The notes under the pieces: generated by a model | Database searches by the model: none | Seen by the model: the letters and a program-made list of their open reading frames with translations, nothing else | What the model was told of the DNA's origin: nothing | Position numbers and translations under genes: made by a program | Shown here: positions 1-8,346 of the stretch, piece after piece | Numbering within the stretch: the first letter of the stretch is position 1 | Layout of the letters: every line of letters begins with the position of its first letter | Assembly (NCBI RefSeq): GCF_009863985.1 | Contig: NZ_WEZT01000013.1 | Span: 1 to 34,781 of the forward strand | From: Furfurilactobacillus milii | GTDB taxonomy: Bacteria; Bacillota; Bacilli; Lactobacillales; Lactobacillaceae | Direction: 5' to 3' | DNA length: 34,781 nucleotides

Positions 1-97
1 GTAATCACTCCCTATATTGGTTGGAATTAGCTACTACCATTGTAAGTGATTGCTTTGGGCTTTTTAATTTCTGTTCGGATTAATTATAGAATTTGCC
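1..97. mobile_element. Probable mobile-element end at the left edge
   Basis: Non-coding sequence whose last 25 bp (73-97, running from GTTCGGATTAATT to TTTGCC) closely match the right arm end of the foldback element at 5747-5771 (21 of 25) and, inverted, the right edge of the window at 34685-34709 (20 of 25). Adhesin coding sequence begins immediately after it with no signal peptide, so the junction probably lies at 97/98. Reading outward, the sequence after TTAATCCGAACA also shares GCCC and CAATGGYAGT with the right edge, as two imperfect ends of one insertion sequence would. The family is not identified and no transposase lies in the window. Confidence 0.55.
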
Positions 98-3000
98 TTA
101 TCAAAAGACGTCTTATGTTTACTACAAAGTCTTTAGCATTCTCTATAAGAGTTTCTTCTTAGATAAACAAGGTAACCCATTGTTTGATAAAAATGGAAAG
201 CCAACTAACATGGTCGCCAGAGCACTTGAAGAAGCAGATGAACATGTCATCCAAAGTGGTAATGCTCACGCTGGTAAGCCAATTCCATGGGATATCCAAA
301 CTGCGCAAAGTCAAAAAGATGCTGGGTTAATTGCAGGCGCTAATGGTCGAAGCTTTACTTTAAATGCCGATATGACCAATGGCGTTGACGCAAGTGGCAA
401 CATCATTCCGTACTCTGAGACGGATGTGCCAGCCACAGATAAAGATGGACAGGCAACGACTAAACCAGTTGAAACTTCAACGTTATTAAAGAATGCCGTC
501 GATGCGACAAGTACGATCAGCAGCGATGATTTGGGTAGTAGTATCACAGACAGTAGTGAAATCAACAATGCCCAAAAAGTCATTCAAGATACGGTCAACT
601 ATGCTTACGTGCATGAAGAAGCCGTTGCCATTCCAGCTTATGAAGCCGGTTACGCCGCCGTACAAAGAGCCTTGCATCCAATTGTTAAGACTGGTGAAAG
701 TCCGGTAGGCGATCCAACTGCGGATACGTATCGTTATGAAAATACCAGTACGGTAACGGATAAATTAACCCCTGTCTTAACAACAACGAATCCCGATGGG
801 TCCACGGTATGGACAGTTCATTACAGTAATGCCGATGCGACGAATGCGGTCATTACCATTAAACGAAATGCCAATCCCAAAGCACCAGATTTAGGACAGA
901 TTACCAGCGTTCAGATCGAAATCGATAATGCGCGCACCGGTAACCAAGTCGCTAATGACGGCGGCTCAATGGCTGCCATTGGTCAGGATAGTAGTGGTCA
1001 AGTTGATTACACGAGTAAGTTGGCGAGTGCCACAGCTTTAGGCAATGGTGTTTTGGTCACCTATCCAAGTATGCAGATCAACAATAACGCCAAGGATGCG
1101 TCGAAGTTTACGAAGTTAGTTGTCATTGATAATGGTGATGGTTCATTCAGTTACCAGTTTATCCGTGACGCACAAAGTGAGATTACGACTGCTGTTACAG
1201 GTGATCAGACAACTAAAGATGGCACCAGTGCCGGTAACGTTTACCAAGCTGGTTGGGATTATCGTAAATCTTATGTCAGTGAGATCACACTTGTTCAACG
1301 AGTCGCAAAGACGGACTACAACGGTGTTAAAGATACGTCGGACAATACGACAAACCGTGTTGTGCCTGACCAGACCTATGCTGGTTTCTTTGGTAATGGA
1401 ATCGTTGGTGGTAATCAAAGCTTTCTGCAAGTGGCACCGAATGCAGTTTATGGCAAGGATTACAACACCGTTTCACAGTCAGTGACCTTATTAGGCAAAT
1501 CCACGGCAGCGGTTCAGATTGATGCCACCGGTAAGCTGACGTACACCGTCACGGACATCAATGGTAAACAATCGGCCACACAAGCAACAGGCACCTTAAA
1601 TCCAGGTGATTCGGCCGTTACAATCCAGAACCAGGAAACCCCAAGTGACCAATTGAAACCGGGCTATAAGAATTCAGCGGTGGTGATTACTTATGCCAAG
1701 GATGGTTCCGTGAACGTCAGTGAGACTGGGCTTCAGACGGTCATGCAGAATAGTATTGAAGTGGATAACGATGGCAGTGCCACAACTGACACGACGCCAA
1801 CACCTACCCCAGCACCAATGAACAATCGGGCAATTACCACGGCTTTGTTGGTCGAAACCGGTGGCACGAAACTGATGACGGCTACTGCGGAAGTCGGCAA
1901 AGGGAATACCACAGTTGAACCAGACTATATTTCTGAGACGTTAGTTGCCCTGAGTGATTTGAATCATAAAGGGGTTATCTTTAGTCCAGATACTAAGACT
2001 GGCAAAGACGGTGTCAGCAGCGTTTACAACGATACCAAGCAGACGAATACGAATGGTTTGGTATTTCAGGGCACGACACCAAATGTTCCAGATGACAAAC
2101 AGACGCCCGATACGTATAAAGGTACTGCGACCAATACGACCACAACGATTCAGTATGTTGCAAGCAACGTTGAGAATGAAAAGACAGGCGTGACTGCCAA
2201 TGTAGGTACAGACGCTAAAGGTGGTGCCAAAGTAGTCATCAACTTGAACGGTCAATCGACCTCCGTTGCCAAAGAGACGCCAGACACTAAAGATGCAGAT
2301 GGAAAGACAATACCGGGTCTCAAAGTAAACGATACTAATACTGGATCAGAGATTTTTGACTGGTCCGGTTGGTACACCGCTCACCAAACTGATTTAAATA
2401 AGGCAGGTTGGACCTACGATGCGCAGAGTAACCAACTGACTTATGATCCAACGGATACTGCAAGTCAGCACACATTGCGTCAACAGCTTTACGGTAATGG
2501 ATTTAATCCGAACTGGGTGAGTGACGAGATTGGTCAGGTCACGAGTCTTAAAGACCAGTATGGCGACGTCATGCATCTGTCGGTCAATAAGCAACAGCCT
2601 AACCGACAGACGGTGGAGAAGACGGTTAATCCTGCCACTGTCTTAAATAGTGATGGACAATCGTTCAAGATTACGACGGCTGATATCACTAAGGCAGCCA
2701 AAGATGAAAGCACACCGGGACTTACCGTCGAGCAGTTAAAGACGTTTGCCAATGGGAATTCTCGTTCGTTTACGACTGGACAAGTGACGTTACCAGATGG
2801 ATTCAAGTCTATTACGGTGAATGCCGATGGTTCGATCACAGTGGTTTTAAAGCCTGACGTCAAGGCTGGGACCGTTACGCGAGCCCTGCCATTGTCGTTT
2901 ATTACGGATGATGCCAGCACCGACGGGAATGTATTGAATACGACTGGTAATGATGCCGATGACAAGCCAGTTTCTAGTTTGACCTTGAACCTGACCTTAC

Positions 3001-4310
3001 AGTCCGCTGATGAGATCAAGTACTATCTTAAAGGCACCACAACACCGGTGCCGGGTTCAGAGACGTTAGCGAAGTCAACGACTCCTGGCGTCGTTGGTGG
3101 CACATATTCCGAGACTGCACCAACGATTAGCGGCTATACGTTAACTAGCGACAAGACGGTTTCCGGTACCTATGGGAGCACACCAACAGATGTGATCTTC
3201 TACTACAAGGCTGATGCTAGCACGGTAACGGTCAACTACTACGTGAAGGGCACCACGACTAAGATTACCGACAGTAAAACCCTCAACGGGAACGTCGGTG
3301 ACAGTTATACAAGTCAAGCCGCAACCGTAACTGGTTATACCTTGGTGGCGACCCCAACTAATGCCAGCGGTACTTATGCGGCAGGTGGTTCAACCGTGGA
3401 TTACTATTACACCGTAGACTATAAAGCGGTACCTGTTACGCCAGCCGGTACGCCAATTACGGGCGTAACACCACCGACGGGCACGGGGACGCCGGGTGAA
3501 CCGGTCAGTCCTAAAGGTGGGCTGCTGACTATTCCTGGTTACACCGTTACGAAGACACCAAATATACCGGATAAACCGGGTAATGTGAACGTTGTGTATA
3601 CACCGCAGACTGAAACTGTCGTGGTGAACTATTACTTGCAAGGGACGACGACACCGATTACGAATTCAGTGACGTTGAGTGGTCCGTTTGGCAGTAGTTA
3701 TCAAGCTGTACCTGCTAATGTGGCAGGGTATACGTTGGTTGCGACACCAAGCAATGCCAGTGAGACTTATGGTGTGACGAATGGTGCGGTCAATTATTAC
3801 TACGTTGAGAACGTGACCGTGGTGCCAGTTGATCAGCATGGACACACGCTTCCGAATGTACCGGTGAAGCAAGTCACAGGGGTACCAGGACAGCAAGTAC
3901 CAGTCAGTGAACTGCCACAAGTACCTGGCTATACGCCCGTGGTGACCGTGGTGACGATACCTGGGAAGCCAGCACAGGTTGAGGTAACTTATGTACCAGT
4001 TACTGTACCGACTGAAACGACGAAGCCAGTAGAACCGCAACAACCAAGTGCACCACAGCCAGTGGCAACACCGATTAAAGTAGCGATGCCGGAGACGATA
4101 ACGCCGCAAAAGACTGCACCAGCCGTTGTCCACGCAGTAACTAAAGTGACTCAGCCAGTTCAAAAGTCTCAATCGGCTTCTGAAACTGACAAACCAGTGA
4201 CATTACCGCACACTGGTGAGCGGGACTCACTGTTGATGGCGATTGCGGGAATTAGTTTGATGGTAAGTGGTTTTATCTTTATTGGCGTCCGAAAGTACCG
4301 TCAAAATTAG
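93..4310 (+). CDS. LPXTG-anchored MucBP-type surface adhesin, 5'-truncated
   Basis: A 1405-residue open frame encoding a cell-wall-anchored surface protein, probably a mucin or host/matrix adhesin. The C-terminus has a sortase signal: LPHTG near residue 1371, a hydrophobic helix, and the tail VRKYRQN. MucBP-like units begin near residues 975, 1046 and 1176, each opening with YY(L/V)(K/Q)GTTT and closing with YYY. Mub_B2-like spacers (VPVTPAGTPI, VPVDQHGHTL) follow at about 1110-1170 and 1245-1310, then a Pro/Thr/Gln-rich wall-spanning stretch. The N-terminal 970 residues are unrecognised. The 5' end is abnormal: the only start is a TTG at 93 without a ribosome binding site, a stop lies two codons upstream, and there is no signal peptide. 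The first codons sit inside the 25-bp element end at 73-97. I infer that the native 5' end was removed by a mobile element, so this copy is probably not expressed or secreted unless rejoined. Confidence 0.85.
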   Translation: MPYQKTSYVYYKVFSILYKSFFLDKQGNPLFDKNGKPTNMVARALEEADEHVIQSGNAHAGKPIPWDIQTAQSQKDAGLIAGANGRSFTLNADMTNGVDASGNIIPYSETDVPATDKDGQATTKPVETSTLLKNAVDATSTISSDDLGSSITDSSEINNAQKVIQDTVNYAYVHEEAVAIPAYEAGYAAVQRALHPIVKTGESPVGDPTADTYRYENTSTVTDKLTPVLTTTNPDGSTVWTVHYSNADATNAVITIKRNANPKAPDLGQITSVQIEIDNARTGNQVANDGGSMAAIGQDSSGQVDYTSKLASATALGNGVLVTYPSMQINNNAKDASKFTKLVVIDNGDGSFSYQFIRDAQSEITTAVTGDQTTKDGTSAGNVYQAGWDYRKSYVSEITLVQRVAKTDYNGVKDTSDNTTNRVVPDQTYAGFFGNGIVGGNQSFLQVAPNAVYGKDYNTVSQSVTLLGKSTAAVQIDATGKLTYTVTDINGKQSATQATGTLNPGDSAVTIQNQETPSDQLKPGYKNSAVVITYAKDGSVNVSETGLQTVMQNSIEVDNDGSATTDTTPTPTPAPMNNRAITTALLVETGGTKLMTATAEVGKGNTTVEPDYISETLVALSDLNHKGVIFSPDTKTGKDGVSSVYNDTKQTNTNGLVFQGTTPNVPDDKQTPDTYKGTATNTTTTIQYVASNVENEKTGVTANVGTDAKGGAKVVINLNGQSTSVAKETPDTKDADGKTIPGLKVNDTNTGSEIFDWSGWYTAHQTDLNKAGWTYDAQSNQLTYDPTDTASQHTLRQQLYGNGFNPNWVSDEIGQVTSLKDQYGDVMHLSVNKQQPNRQTVEKTVNPATVLNSDGQSFKITTADITKAAKDESTPGLTVEQLKTFANGNSRSFTTGQVTLPDGFKSITVNADGSITVVLKPDVKAGTVTRALPLSFITDDASTDGNVLNTTGNDADDKPVSSLTLNLTLQSADEIKYYLKGTTTPVPGSETLAKSTTPGVVGGTYSETAPTISGYTLTSDKTVSGTYGSTPTDVIFYYKADASTVTVNYYVKGTTTKITDSKTLNGNVGDSYTSQAATVTGYTLVATPTNASGTYAAGGSTVDYYYTVDYKAVPVTPAGTPITGVTPPTGTGTPGEPVSPKGGLLTIPGYTVTKTPNIPDKPGNVNVVYTPQTETVVVNYYLQGTTTPITNSVTLSGPFGSSYQAVPANVAGYTLVATPSNASETYGVTNGAVNYYYVENVTVVPVDQHGHTLPNVPVKQVTGVPGQQVPVSELPQVPGYTPVVTVVTIPGKPAQVEVTYVPVTVPTETTKPVEPQQPSAPQPVATPIKVAMPETITPQKTAPAVVHAVTKVTQPVQKSQSASETDKPVTLPHTGERDSLLMAIAGISLMVSGFIFIGVRKYRQN

Positions 4311-4336
4311 TTAAAAAGTTAGAAATCATGATCGAA

Positions 4337-4390
4337 AAAGACGATGTCAGAAATTGAAGGTGAGTAACTTCAATTTCTGACATCGTCTTT
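4337..4390. terminator. Intrinsic terminator after the adhesin gene
   Basis: A perfect 22-bp inverted repeat: 4337-4358 pairs with 4369-4390 around a 10-nt loop, with an A-run on the left arm and TTT on the right. It can terminate both the rightward adhesin and the leftward small-gene group that ends at 4458. Confidence 0.85.
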
Positions 4391-4457
4391 GATTTTCTGG
4401 AAGTATTCGACTGTTTTTAAAACATCAGCCGGTTTAATGAGTTTGATTTAAGAATAA

Positions 4458-4682
4458 CTATTTAGAGGATCGATTAAGAGCATGAATTAACGCGTCAATG
4501 CGTCCATTACGATTTGAGAAAATGTCAGCTGTTTCGAATTGTCGCCAATTTTCCTCTTGATAATATTTAAGTGTGCCGTCTAATCCACGTTTTATGAGCT
4601 GTTCTTTAAACTCTTTTGGCGCAGTTGGAGATTCAAGGATTCTCTTAATATCGAGTTGTTTTTGTTCTTCTTGATGAGTCAT
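4458..4682 (-). CDS. Small hydrophilic protein, paralogue of the next gene
   Basis: A 74-residue protein of unknown function. The start at 4682 (MTHQEEQKQ) is chosen because GGAGGT sits 7 nt upstream; a longer GTG-initiated reading would place the start inside that ribosome binding site. It shares the pattern SPT-P-KE-K-QL-KRG--GTLKYYQEEN with the 69-residue protein encoded just upstream at 4732-4941, so the pair arose by tandem duplication. It is charged, predicted mainly helical, and has no signal peptide or membrane segment. It is the last gene of a three-gene leftward group. No family was recognised. Confidence 0.7.
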   Translation of the reverse strand: MTHQEEQKQLDIKRILESPTAPKEFKEQLIKRGLDGTLKYYQEENWRQFETADIFSNRNGRIDALIHALNRSSK

Positions 4683-4731
4683 AATCGTGACCTCCACGTT
4701 CAGCCAGTTTCATCAAATAAGGGTTTGAATA

Positions 4732-4941
4732 TTATTTATAAAATTCATCTAGTGAATGACCTTCAGAAGGACCTGTTGAAAAAATATCTCCAATGTCGCG
4801 CTGTCGGCGGTTTTCTTCCTGGTAATATTTAAGCGTGCCCTCTATGCCACGTTTCCTGAGCTGATCCTTTAGTTCTTTTGGAGTAGTAGGTGAATCCATA
4901 AGCCTTTTTAACTCGATTTGTTGTTTTTCATTTTTTGTCAT
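4732..4941 (-). CDS. Small hydrophilic protein, tandem paralogue
   Basis: A 69-residue protein of unknown function, starting MTKNEKQQIELKRL behind GGAGGA at a spacing of about 10 nt. It is about half identical to the neighbour at 4458-4682 over the central 45 residues, with TLKYYQEEN shared exactly; the C-terminal tails differ (GHSLDEFYK here, IDALIHALNRSSK there). It begins 20 nt after the stop of the membrane protein gene at 4962-5672, so co-transcription is likely. Conserved core with variable tails is compatible with small regulatory or immunity-type proteins, but nothing in the sequence shows a function. Confidence 0.7.
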   Translation of the reverse strand: MTKNEKQQIELKRLMDSPTTPKELKDQLRKRGIEGTLKYYQEENRRQRDIGDIFSTGPSEGHSLDEFYK

Positions 4942-4961
4942 AGTGAAAATTTCCTCCGCGA

Positions 4962-5672
4962 TTACTTAACCCCATCAAATAGGCGTTTGAATGACGTTAA
5001 CCCAGTGTCATTGTAATAAGTTGTGAGCACTAATTCAATATCCGGCAATTGTAAAAACTCCCTTACTCTTGGCTTATACTCAGCCCTCACATAATTCTGG
5101 TCAATCATATTAGACTTAAAGTAGAAAGCAAAGTGACTCAACTTTAACAGAGTTAAGTTTAAGTCAGAGTTCTTAGTCGCGAATTCTCGTATAATTTGCT
5201 TTAGCGTCTCATCGTCTAAATTTGAATAGTAAACACCCTGCAAAATTCTTTGATAGCCTTGAATCGAGTAAATAAGGCTACTTCTTACTTCTTTATTATA
5301 GTAATTTGAAGCTTCAAGAGTGTAGACATTTTGTTTATCCTTTAACAGCAACTTAACGTTTTCAACCGAATCTTTATAGGATTTTTGTGCCAAGTTGAGT
5401 TGAATGAGCGCAATAATAATGCCGGCAATAGTGACAATTGAAACTAATGGATTTAAGAAAATGGTGAAGTAATGCAAAAAAGCAACTAAAAAGGCGACCT
5501 TTTTATTCAGTGCTGAGATAGCCGATAAGAAAAAGATTATCACAGCTGTTATTGCGGCAACAAGCAATAGGTAGATTGTAAAATTAATCCGAACGCTGTT
5601 CGGACAAAAAAGATCAGCTTCCTTTAAAATGGTGTTTACCACAAACCCATCTTTTAGGAGCTGATCTGACAA
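4962..5672 (-). CDS. Two-TM membrane protein with its 5' end inside a foldback element
   Basis: A 236-residue open frame with two hydrophobic segments (about residues 33-53 and 65-90) and a soluble, charged C-terminal half. Function unknown. The open frame starts at a TTG (5672) in the hinge of the 202-bp inverted repeat at 5570-5771, without a ribosome binding site, so its first 35 or so residues are encoded by the repeat arm. Element-free coding sequence starts around 5569, and a TTG at 5567-5565 would give an N-terminus MLVAAITAVIIFF directly at the first membrane segment. I infer that the element inserted at or near the native start and either disrupted the gene or supplied a new start. 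Downstream lie the two small paralogues. Confidence 0.6.
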   Translation of the reverse strand: MSDQLLKDGFVVNTILKEADLFCPNSVRINFTIYLLLVAAITAVIIFFLSAISALNKKVAFLVAFLHYFTIFLNPLVSIVTIAGIIIALIQLNLAQKSYKDSVENVKLLLKDKQNVYTLEASNYYNKEVRSSLIYSIQGYQRILQGVYYSNLDDETLKQIIREFATKNSDLNLTLLKLSHFAFYFKSNMIDQNYVRAEYKPRVREFLQLPDIELVLTTYYNDTGLTSFKRLFDGVK

Positions 5673-5771
5673 AAGATCAGCTCCTAAAAAATGGGTTTGT
5701 GGTAAACACCATTTTAAAGGAAGCTGATCTTTTTTGTCCGAACAGCGTTCGGATTAATTTTACAATCTACC
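5570..5771. mobile_element. 202-bp foldback (MITE-like) element
   Basis: Two 98-bp arms, 5570-5667 and 5674-5771, are inverted copies around a 6-nt hinge, with one mismatch (G versus A next to the AAAA run at 5654 and 5690). The outer 25 bp of each arm (5570-5594 inverted, 5747-5771 direct) match the sequences at the window edges (73-97 and, inverted, 34685-34709), all running from GG(C/T)A inward to TTAATCCGAAC. A 3-bp direct repeat ATA flanks it (5567-5569 and 5772-5774), compatible with a target duplication. This fits a non-autonomous element mobilised by the transposase of the edge elements. A fold-back assembly artefact is possible, but the arm mismatch and terminal repeats argue against it. 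Confidence 0.6.
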
Positions 5772-5777
5772 ATATGC

Positions 5778-5818
5778 AAAACGGTGACCTCCAAAATTAT
5801 TCTGAAGGTCACAGTTTT
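5778..5818 (-). terminator. Probable terminator of the hydrolase-XRE-methyltransferase operon
   Basis: Inverted repeat with AAAAC pairing GTTTT and GTGACC pairing GGTCAC, interrupted by one mismatch, about 12 nt after the stop of the 58-residue gene (leftward). On the minus strand the stem is followed by TTTTGC. The stem also contains GGAGGT facing the interrupted gene at 4962-5672, so it may once have served as that gene's ribosome binding site. Confidence 0.5.
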
Positions 5819-5829
5819 GTGATGCGTTG

Positions 5830-6006
5830 TTATTTTTTCTGTTCGTTTTGTTTGTCATGCCAATAGTTGTACAGATTATACAGACCAATCAGCAATAACA
5901 TGAATCCAAACGCCCCACTGGCTAATTGCTTGTCCCAGATGCCAAAGGCTAACAGAAAAATACCACCAGCCAAAAAGGATAATGCGTCACGTAATGTTTT
6001 ACTCAT
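5830..6006 (-). CDS. 58-residue membrane protein
   Basis: A short gene of 58 residues: MSKTLRDALSFLAGG, then two hydrophobic stretches (about residues 9-23 and 31-44) and a basic tail ending KQNEQKK. A GAGG ribosome binding site lies 6 nt before the ATG. It begins 20 nt after the methyltransferase-like gene stops, as the last gene of a four-gene leftward operon. The two short helices suggest a hairpin membrane protein. No family was recognised. Confidence 0.72.
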   Translation of the reverse strand: MSKTLRDALSFLAGGIFLLAFGIWDKQLASGAFGFMLLLIGLYNLYNYWHDKQNEQKK

Positions 6007-6025
6007 AAATACCTCGTTTAATGGC

Positions 6026-6919
6026 TTATTTGACGATGTATACCCGATCGTGAATGAGGTCGAACCGGCTAAAATTGCGATTCAAAGGTTCACTTTCCGT
6101 CAGATCAGCGTTTTGCCAGAATACCTTAGAGTCGGTGGCACCATTTTGTTCACCAATGACGATGAACTCAGGTTGGTTTTTCAGCTGGCGAATTTTCTGA
6201 AGGACTTGCCAGTCGATATCTTGACCATCTGGCGACCAGGACATGACAATAGCACTGACTTGATCACCGTACTTTTCGATGGCACTGAGCGCATCGAGTT
6301 GTTCAATCTCGGTCACGGGGTGCTTACCGGTTTCGTTTTCTTTCGTCCAGTCCTTGGAGTCGGTAGTGAAAATCTGTTGTGAAGGTTGCTTGTCCCGCAG
6401 TCCCTTTGAGATATAGCCGTTACCGGCCATGAGTTCGAGCGTTGGGCGACCATCGAGATATTGACTCAGGTCGTTAACAAACGGCGCGGAGATGTAAGCC
6501 CACATGCCATACGTATCTTCGAAGTAGTCGCGGAAGTTCCGAAGGGCAGCGTCCAAACGTGGCAGGGCGTTGGAAAATGCATTCCACACCTTGTCGCCAC
6601 GTTTGTCACCAATCGGATATTGCTTCAAGACATGCTGATAAACGGTGTCCTGGAAGTTGTCTGGCAACAATAGTTCCGGCAGCGGCTGCGGTAACAGTCC
6701 GCGCGACAACAACCGGTCAGCTTCCAATACCTGATTGATCAGAAAGACAGCTTCACCCAAACCGTTAAATTGGTCCCGAAATTGGTTCATTTCGGCAATA
6801 TAATCGTTGTGCGCACCAGCGTCGGGGCGTAAGCCATTTGCATCCGTTGAAGGAGCTGCTTTACGTTTGGGTTGCTGTTGAACCTGACGCTTAAGTTTGC
6901 GAAGTTGTTTTGGATTCAT
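6026..6919 (-). CDS. SAM-dependent methyltransferase-like protein
   Basis: A 297-residue protein. Residues 161-171 read LELMAGNGYIS, a class I methyltransferase motif I (glycine-rich SAM loop), followed by TTDSKDW where the acidic residue after strand 2 is expected and IVMSWSP at a motif IV-like position. The N-terminus is basic and rich in Gln/Lys (KQLRKLKRQVQQQPKRK), followed by a helical region of unknown role. The start at 6919 has only a weak ribosome binding site. It lies 14 nt after the XRE regulator and 20 nt before the 58-residue gene. Substrate unknown: there is no DNA-methylase catalytic motif such as DPPY or NPPY, so a DNA methylase is unlikely. Confidence 0.72.
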   Translation of the reverse strand: MNPKQLRKLKRQVQQQPKRKAAPSTDANGLRPDAGAHNDYIAEMNQFRDQFNGLGEAVFLINQVLEADRLLSRGLLPQPLPELLLPDNFQDTVYQHVLKQYPIGDKRGDKVWNAFSNALPRLDAALRNFRDYFEDTYGMWAYISAPFVNDLSQYLDGRPTLELMAGNGYISKGLRDKQPSQQIFTTDSKDWTKENETGKHPVTEIEQLDALSAIEKYGDQVSAIVMSWSPDGQDIDWQVLQKIRQLKNQPEFIVIGEQNGATDSKVFWQNADLTESEPLNRNFSRFDLIHDRVYIVK

Positions 6920-6933
6920 ACACGGTTGCCTTT

Positions 6934-7356
6934 CTATTCTTTTTCGTCATCATAACCAAGATCAAGTTCTTCTTGGTGATCAATTGGAACATCTGGACGG
7001 CGTGTTTGCCGACCATGAAGATAGCCTTCAATTAATTGGTACACTTCATAACGGTCTTGGCTGCTTAGTGTTTCGCCGTTAAACGTCAACCGTTTGCCAG
7101 AGAGAAATAGGCGGCCTAAATCATATTCATCCAGTTCCGTTTTTCCAGTTAGGTAATCCAGCGAGACGTCAAAGAATTCGGAAAGTTTGCGCACTTCAAT
7201 GTAGGAAGGGGTCCGAATGCCACGCTCCCAATTACCAATTTGTGAAGCAGTGTTCGGCTTTTCGTTTGGTGAGAGGTTCTGACTCAGTGCGTCCGCCAAT
7301 TGGTCCAGTGTGATGTGACGACCACGGCGGATAGCACGTAAACGTTCAGGGAACAT
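6934..7356 (-). CDS. XRE-family helix-turn-helix regulator
   Basis: A 140-residue protein with an N-terminal Cro/C1-type helix-turn-helix (about residues 4-70): ERLRAIRRGRHITLDQLADAL, then NTASQIGNWERGIRTPSYIEVRKLSEFFDVSLDYLTGKTE, a typical XRE signature. The C-terminal half is hydrophilic and ends in an acidic tail (DLGYDDEKE), perhaps a ligand or partner region. The gene starts 4 nt after the stop of the upstream hydrolase and precedes the methyltransferase-like gene by 14 nt, so it is transcribed with both. It may regulate this operon, but no operator can be assigned. Confidence 0.85.
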   Translation of the reverse strand: MFPERLRAIRRGRHITLDQLADALSQNLSPNEKPNTASQIGNWERGIRTPSYIEVRKLSEFFDVSLDYLTGKTELDEYDLGRLFLSGKRLTFNGETLSSQDRYEVYQLIEGYLHGRQTRRPDVPIDHQEELDLGYDDEKE

Positions 7357-7360
7357 ATTC

Positions 7361-8296
7361 TCACTTCCTTTCTACAGAGATTGTATGATCTTCGATCCAC
7401 TTTAATAGTACTGCATAGACTCGCTCATGGTCGCGTTCGTTGAGAATTTCGTGGCGCATGTGCGGCCATAATTTGAGCGTCACGTCGGTAAAGCCCGCTC
7501 GTTTTAGCGAACGGACATGACGGCGTGGTCCCAAACTGAAGCCGCCAACGGGATCTTCTTTACCACTGGTGAATAGAATTGGCAGTTGTTTGGGGATGCC
7601 CTGATGCCATTGTCGTTTGGTCGACAAAGTTGTCATCCGAAACAGCACGGAGAAACCATTATTAGTGAAGGTGAAACCAGACAACGGATCATTGTTGTAA
7701 CGATGAACGTTGTCGTGATTTTCCGATAACCACTGAAAGGGTGAATCCTCAGGGAACCGTTTGGCATAAGCACCGAAGGCCAGTCTATCCAGCGTGTGAT
7801 TAGGTCGGCGGGGCGCAAAGTTGTTGAGGACGGCCACTATGGGTCTGATCACGGCTAGGATCGGATGAGCAACGGCCGAGCCAATCACAACGGCTGCGTC
7901 TACCCAGCTACCATATTGCGTTAAGAATAATTGGACCATCATGGCACCCATGGAATGGCCGACGATGACATGCGGTAGACCAGGATAGTCGTGGCGTAGC
8001 CGTTTAGTCAGGGTAAACTCATCATTAATGAGATGTTCAATCGGCTGTTGTTTGCCAAAGTATCCGAGTGGCGAATGGCCGACTGAATGGCCATGACCCA
8101 GATGATTATCGCCAGCCACGACCCAACCGTGAGCATTGAGAAATTCCGCAAACGGTTGATAGCGGTCGATGTGCTCCGCCATACCGTGCACAATTTGAAT
8201 GGTACCGACGGGCTGCTGATCATCTGGCGTCCAGATGCGGGCTTCCAGTTCGTGCCGGCGGTCTGTGGATGGAAATGAAAACGCAGTGACTGACAT
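7361..8296 (-). CDS. Alpha/beta hydrolase, lysophospholipase / monoacylglycerol-lipase type
   Basis: A 311-residue serine hydrolase with an oxyanion region IVHGMAEH (about 35-42), the motif DNHLGHGHS typical of the PldB/monoglyceride-lipase group, nucleophile elbow GHSMG (Ser115), acid Asp248 (GKEDPVGG) and His282 (RHEIL). The catalytic triad is complete. There is no signal peptide, so it should act in the cytoplasm on lysophospholipids, monoacylglycerols or similar esters. AGGAGG lies 5 nt before the ATG. It is the first gene of the leftward operon with XRE regulator, methyltransferase-like protein and 58-residue protein. A leftward copy of the structured repeat family (8347-8516) sits about 50 nt upstream of its start, in the leader position. 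Confidence 0.88.
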   Translation of the reverse strand: MSVTAFSFPSTDRRHELEARIWTPDDQQPVGTIQIVHGMAEHIDRYQPFAEFLNAHGWVVAGDNHLGHGHSVGHSPLGYFGKQQPIEHLINDEFTLTKRLRHDYPGLPHVIVGHSMGAMMVQLFLTQYGSWVDAAVVIGSAVAHPILAVIRPIVAVLNNFAPRRPNHTLDRLAFGAYAKRFPEDSPFQWLSENHDNVHRYNNDPLSGFTFTNNGFSVLFRMTTLSTKRQWHQGIPKQLPILFTSGKEDPVGGFSLGPRRHVRSLKRAGFTDVTLKLWPHMRHEILNERDHERVYAVLLKWIEDHTISVERK

Positions 8297-8346
8297 GATA
8301 ACCTCCTTGAGTCATGTGGATTTTGGGTTGAAATTCCGCTTACGGT

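Noticed and set aside
3666-4172. Long antisense open frame (168 codons) within the adhesin repeats
   Set aside because: It mirrors the repetitive Thr/Val/Pro-rich coding strand, is extremely rich in Trp/Arg/Tyr, and has no ribosome binding site.
6026-7356. XRE regulator plus methyltransferase read as a restriction-modification system
   Set aside because: The methyltransferase has no DNA-methylase catalytic motif and no restriction endonuclease gene is nearby.
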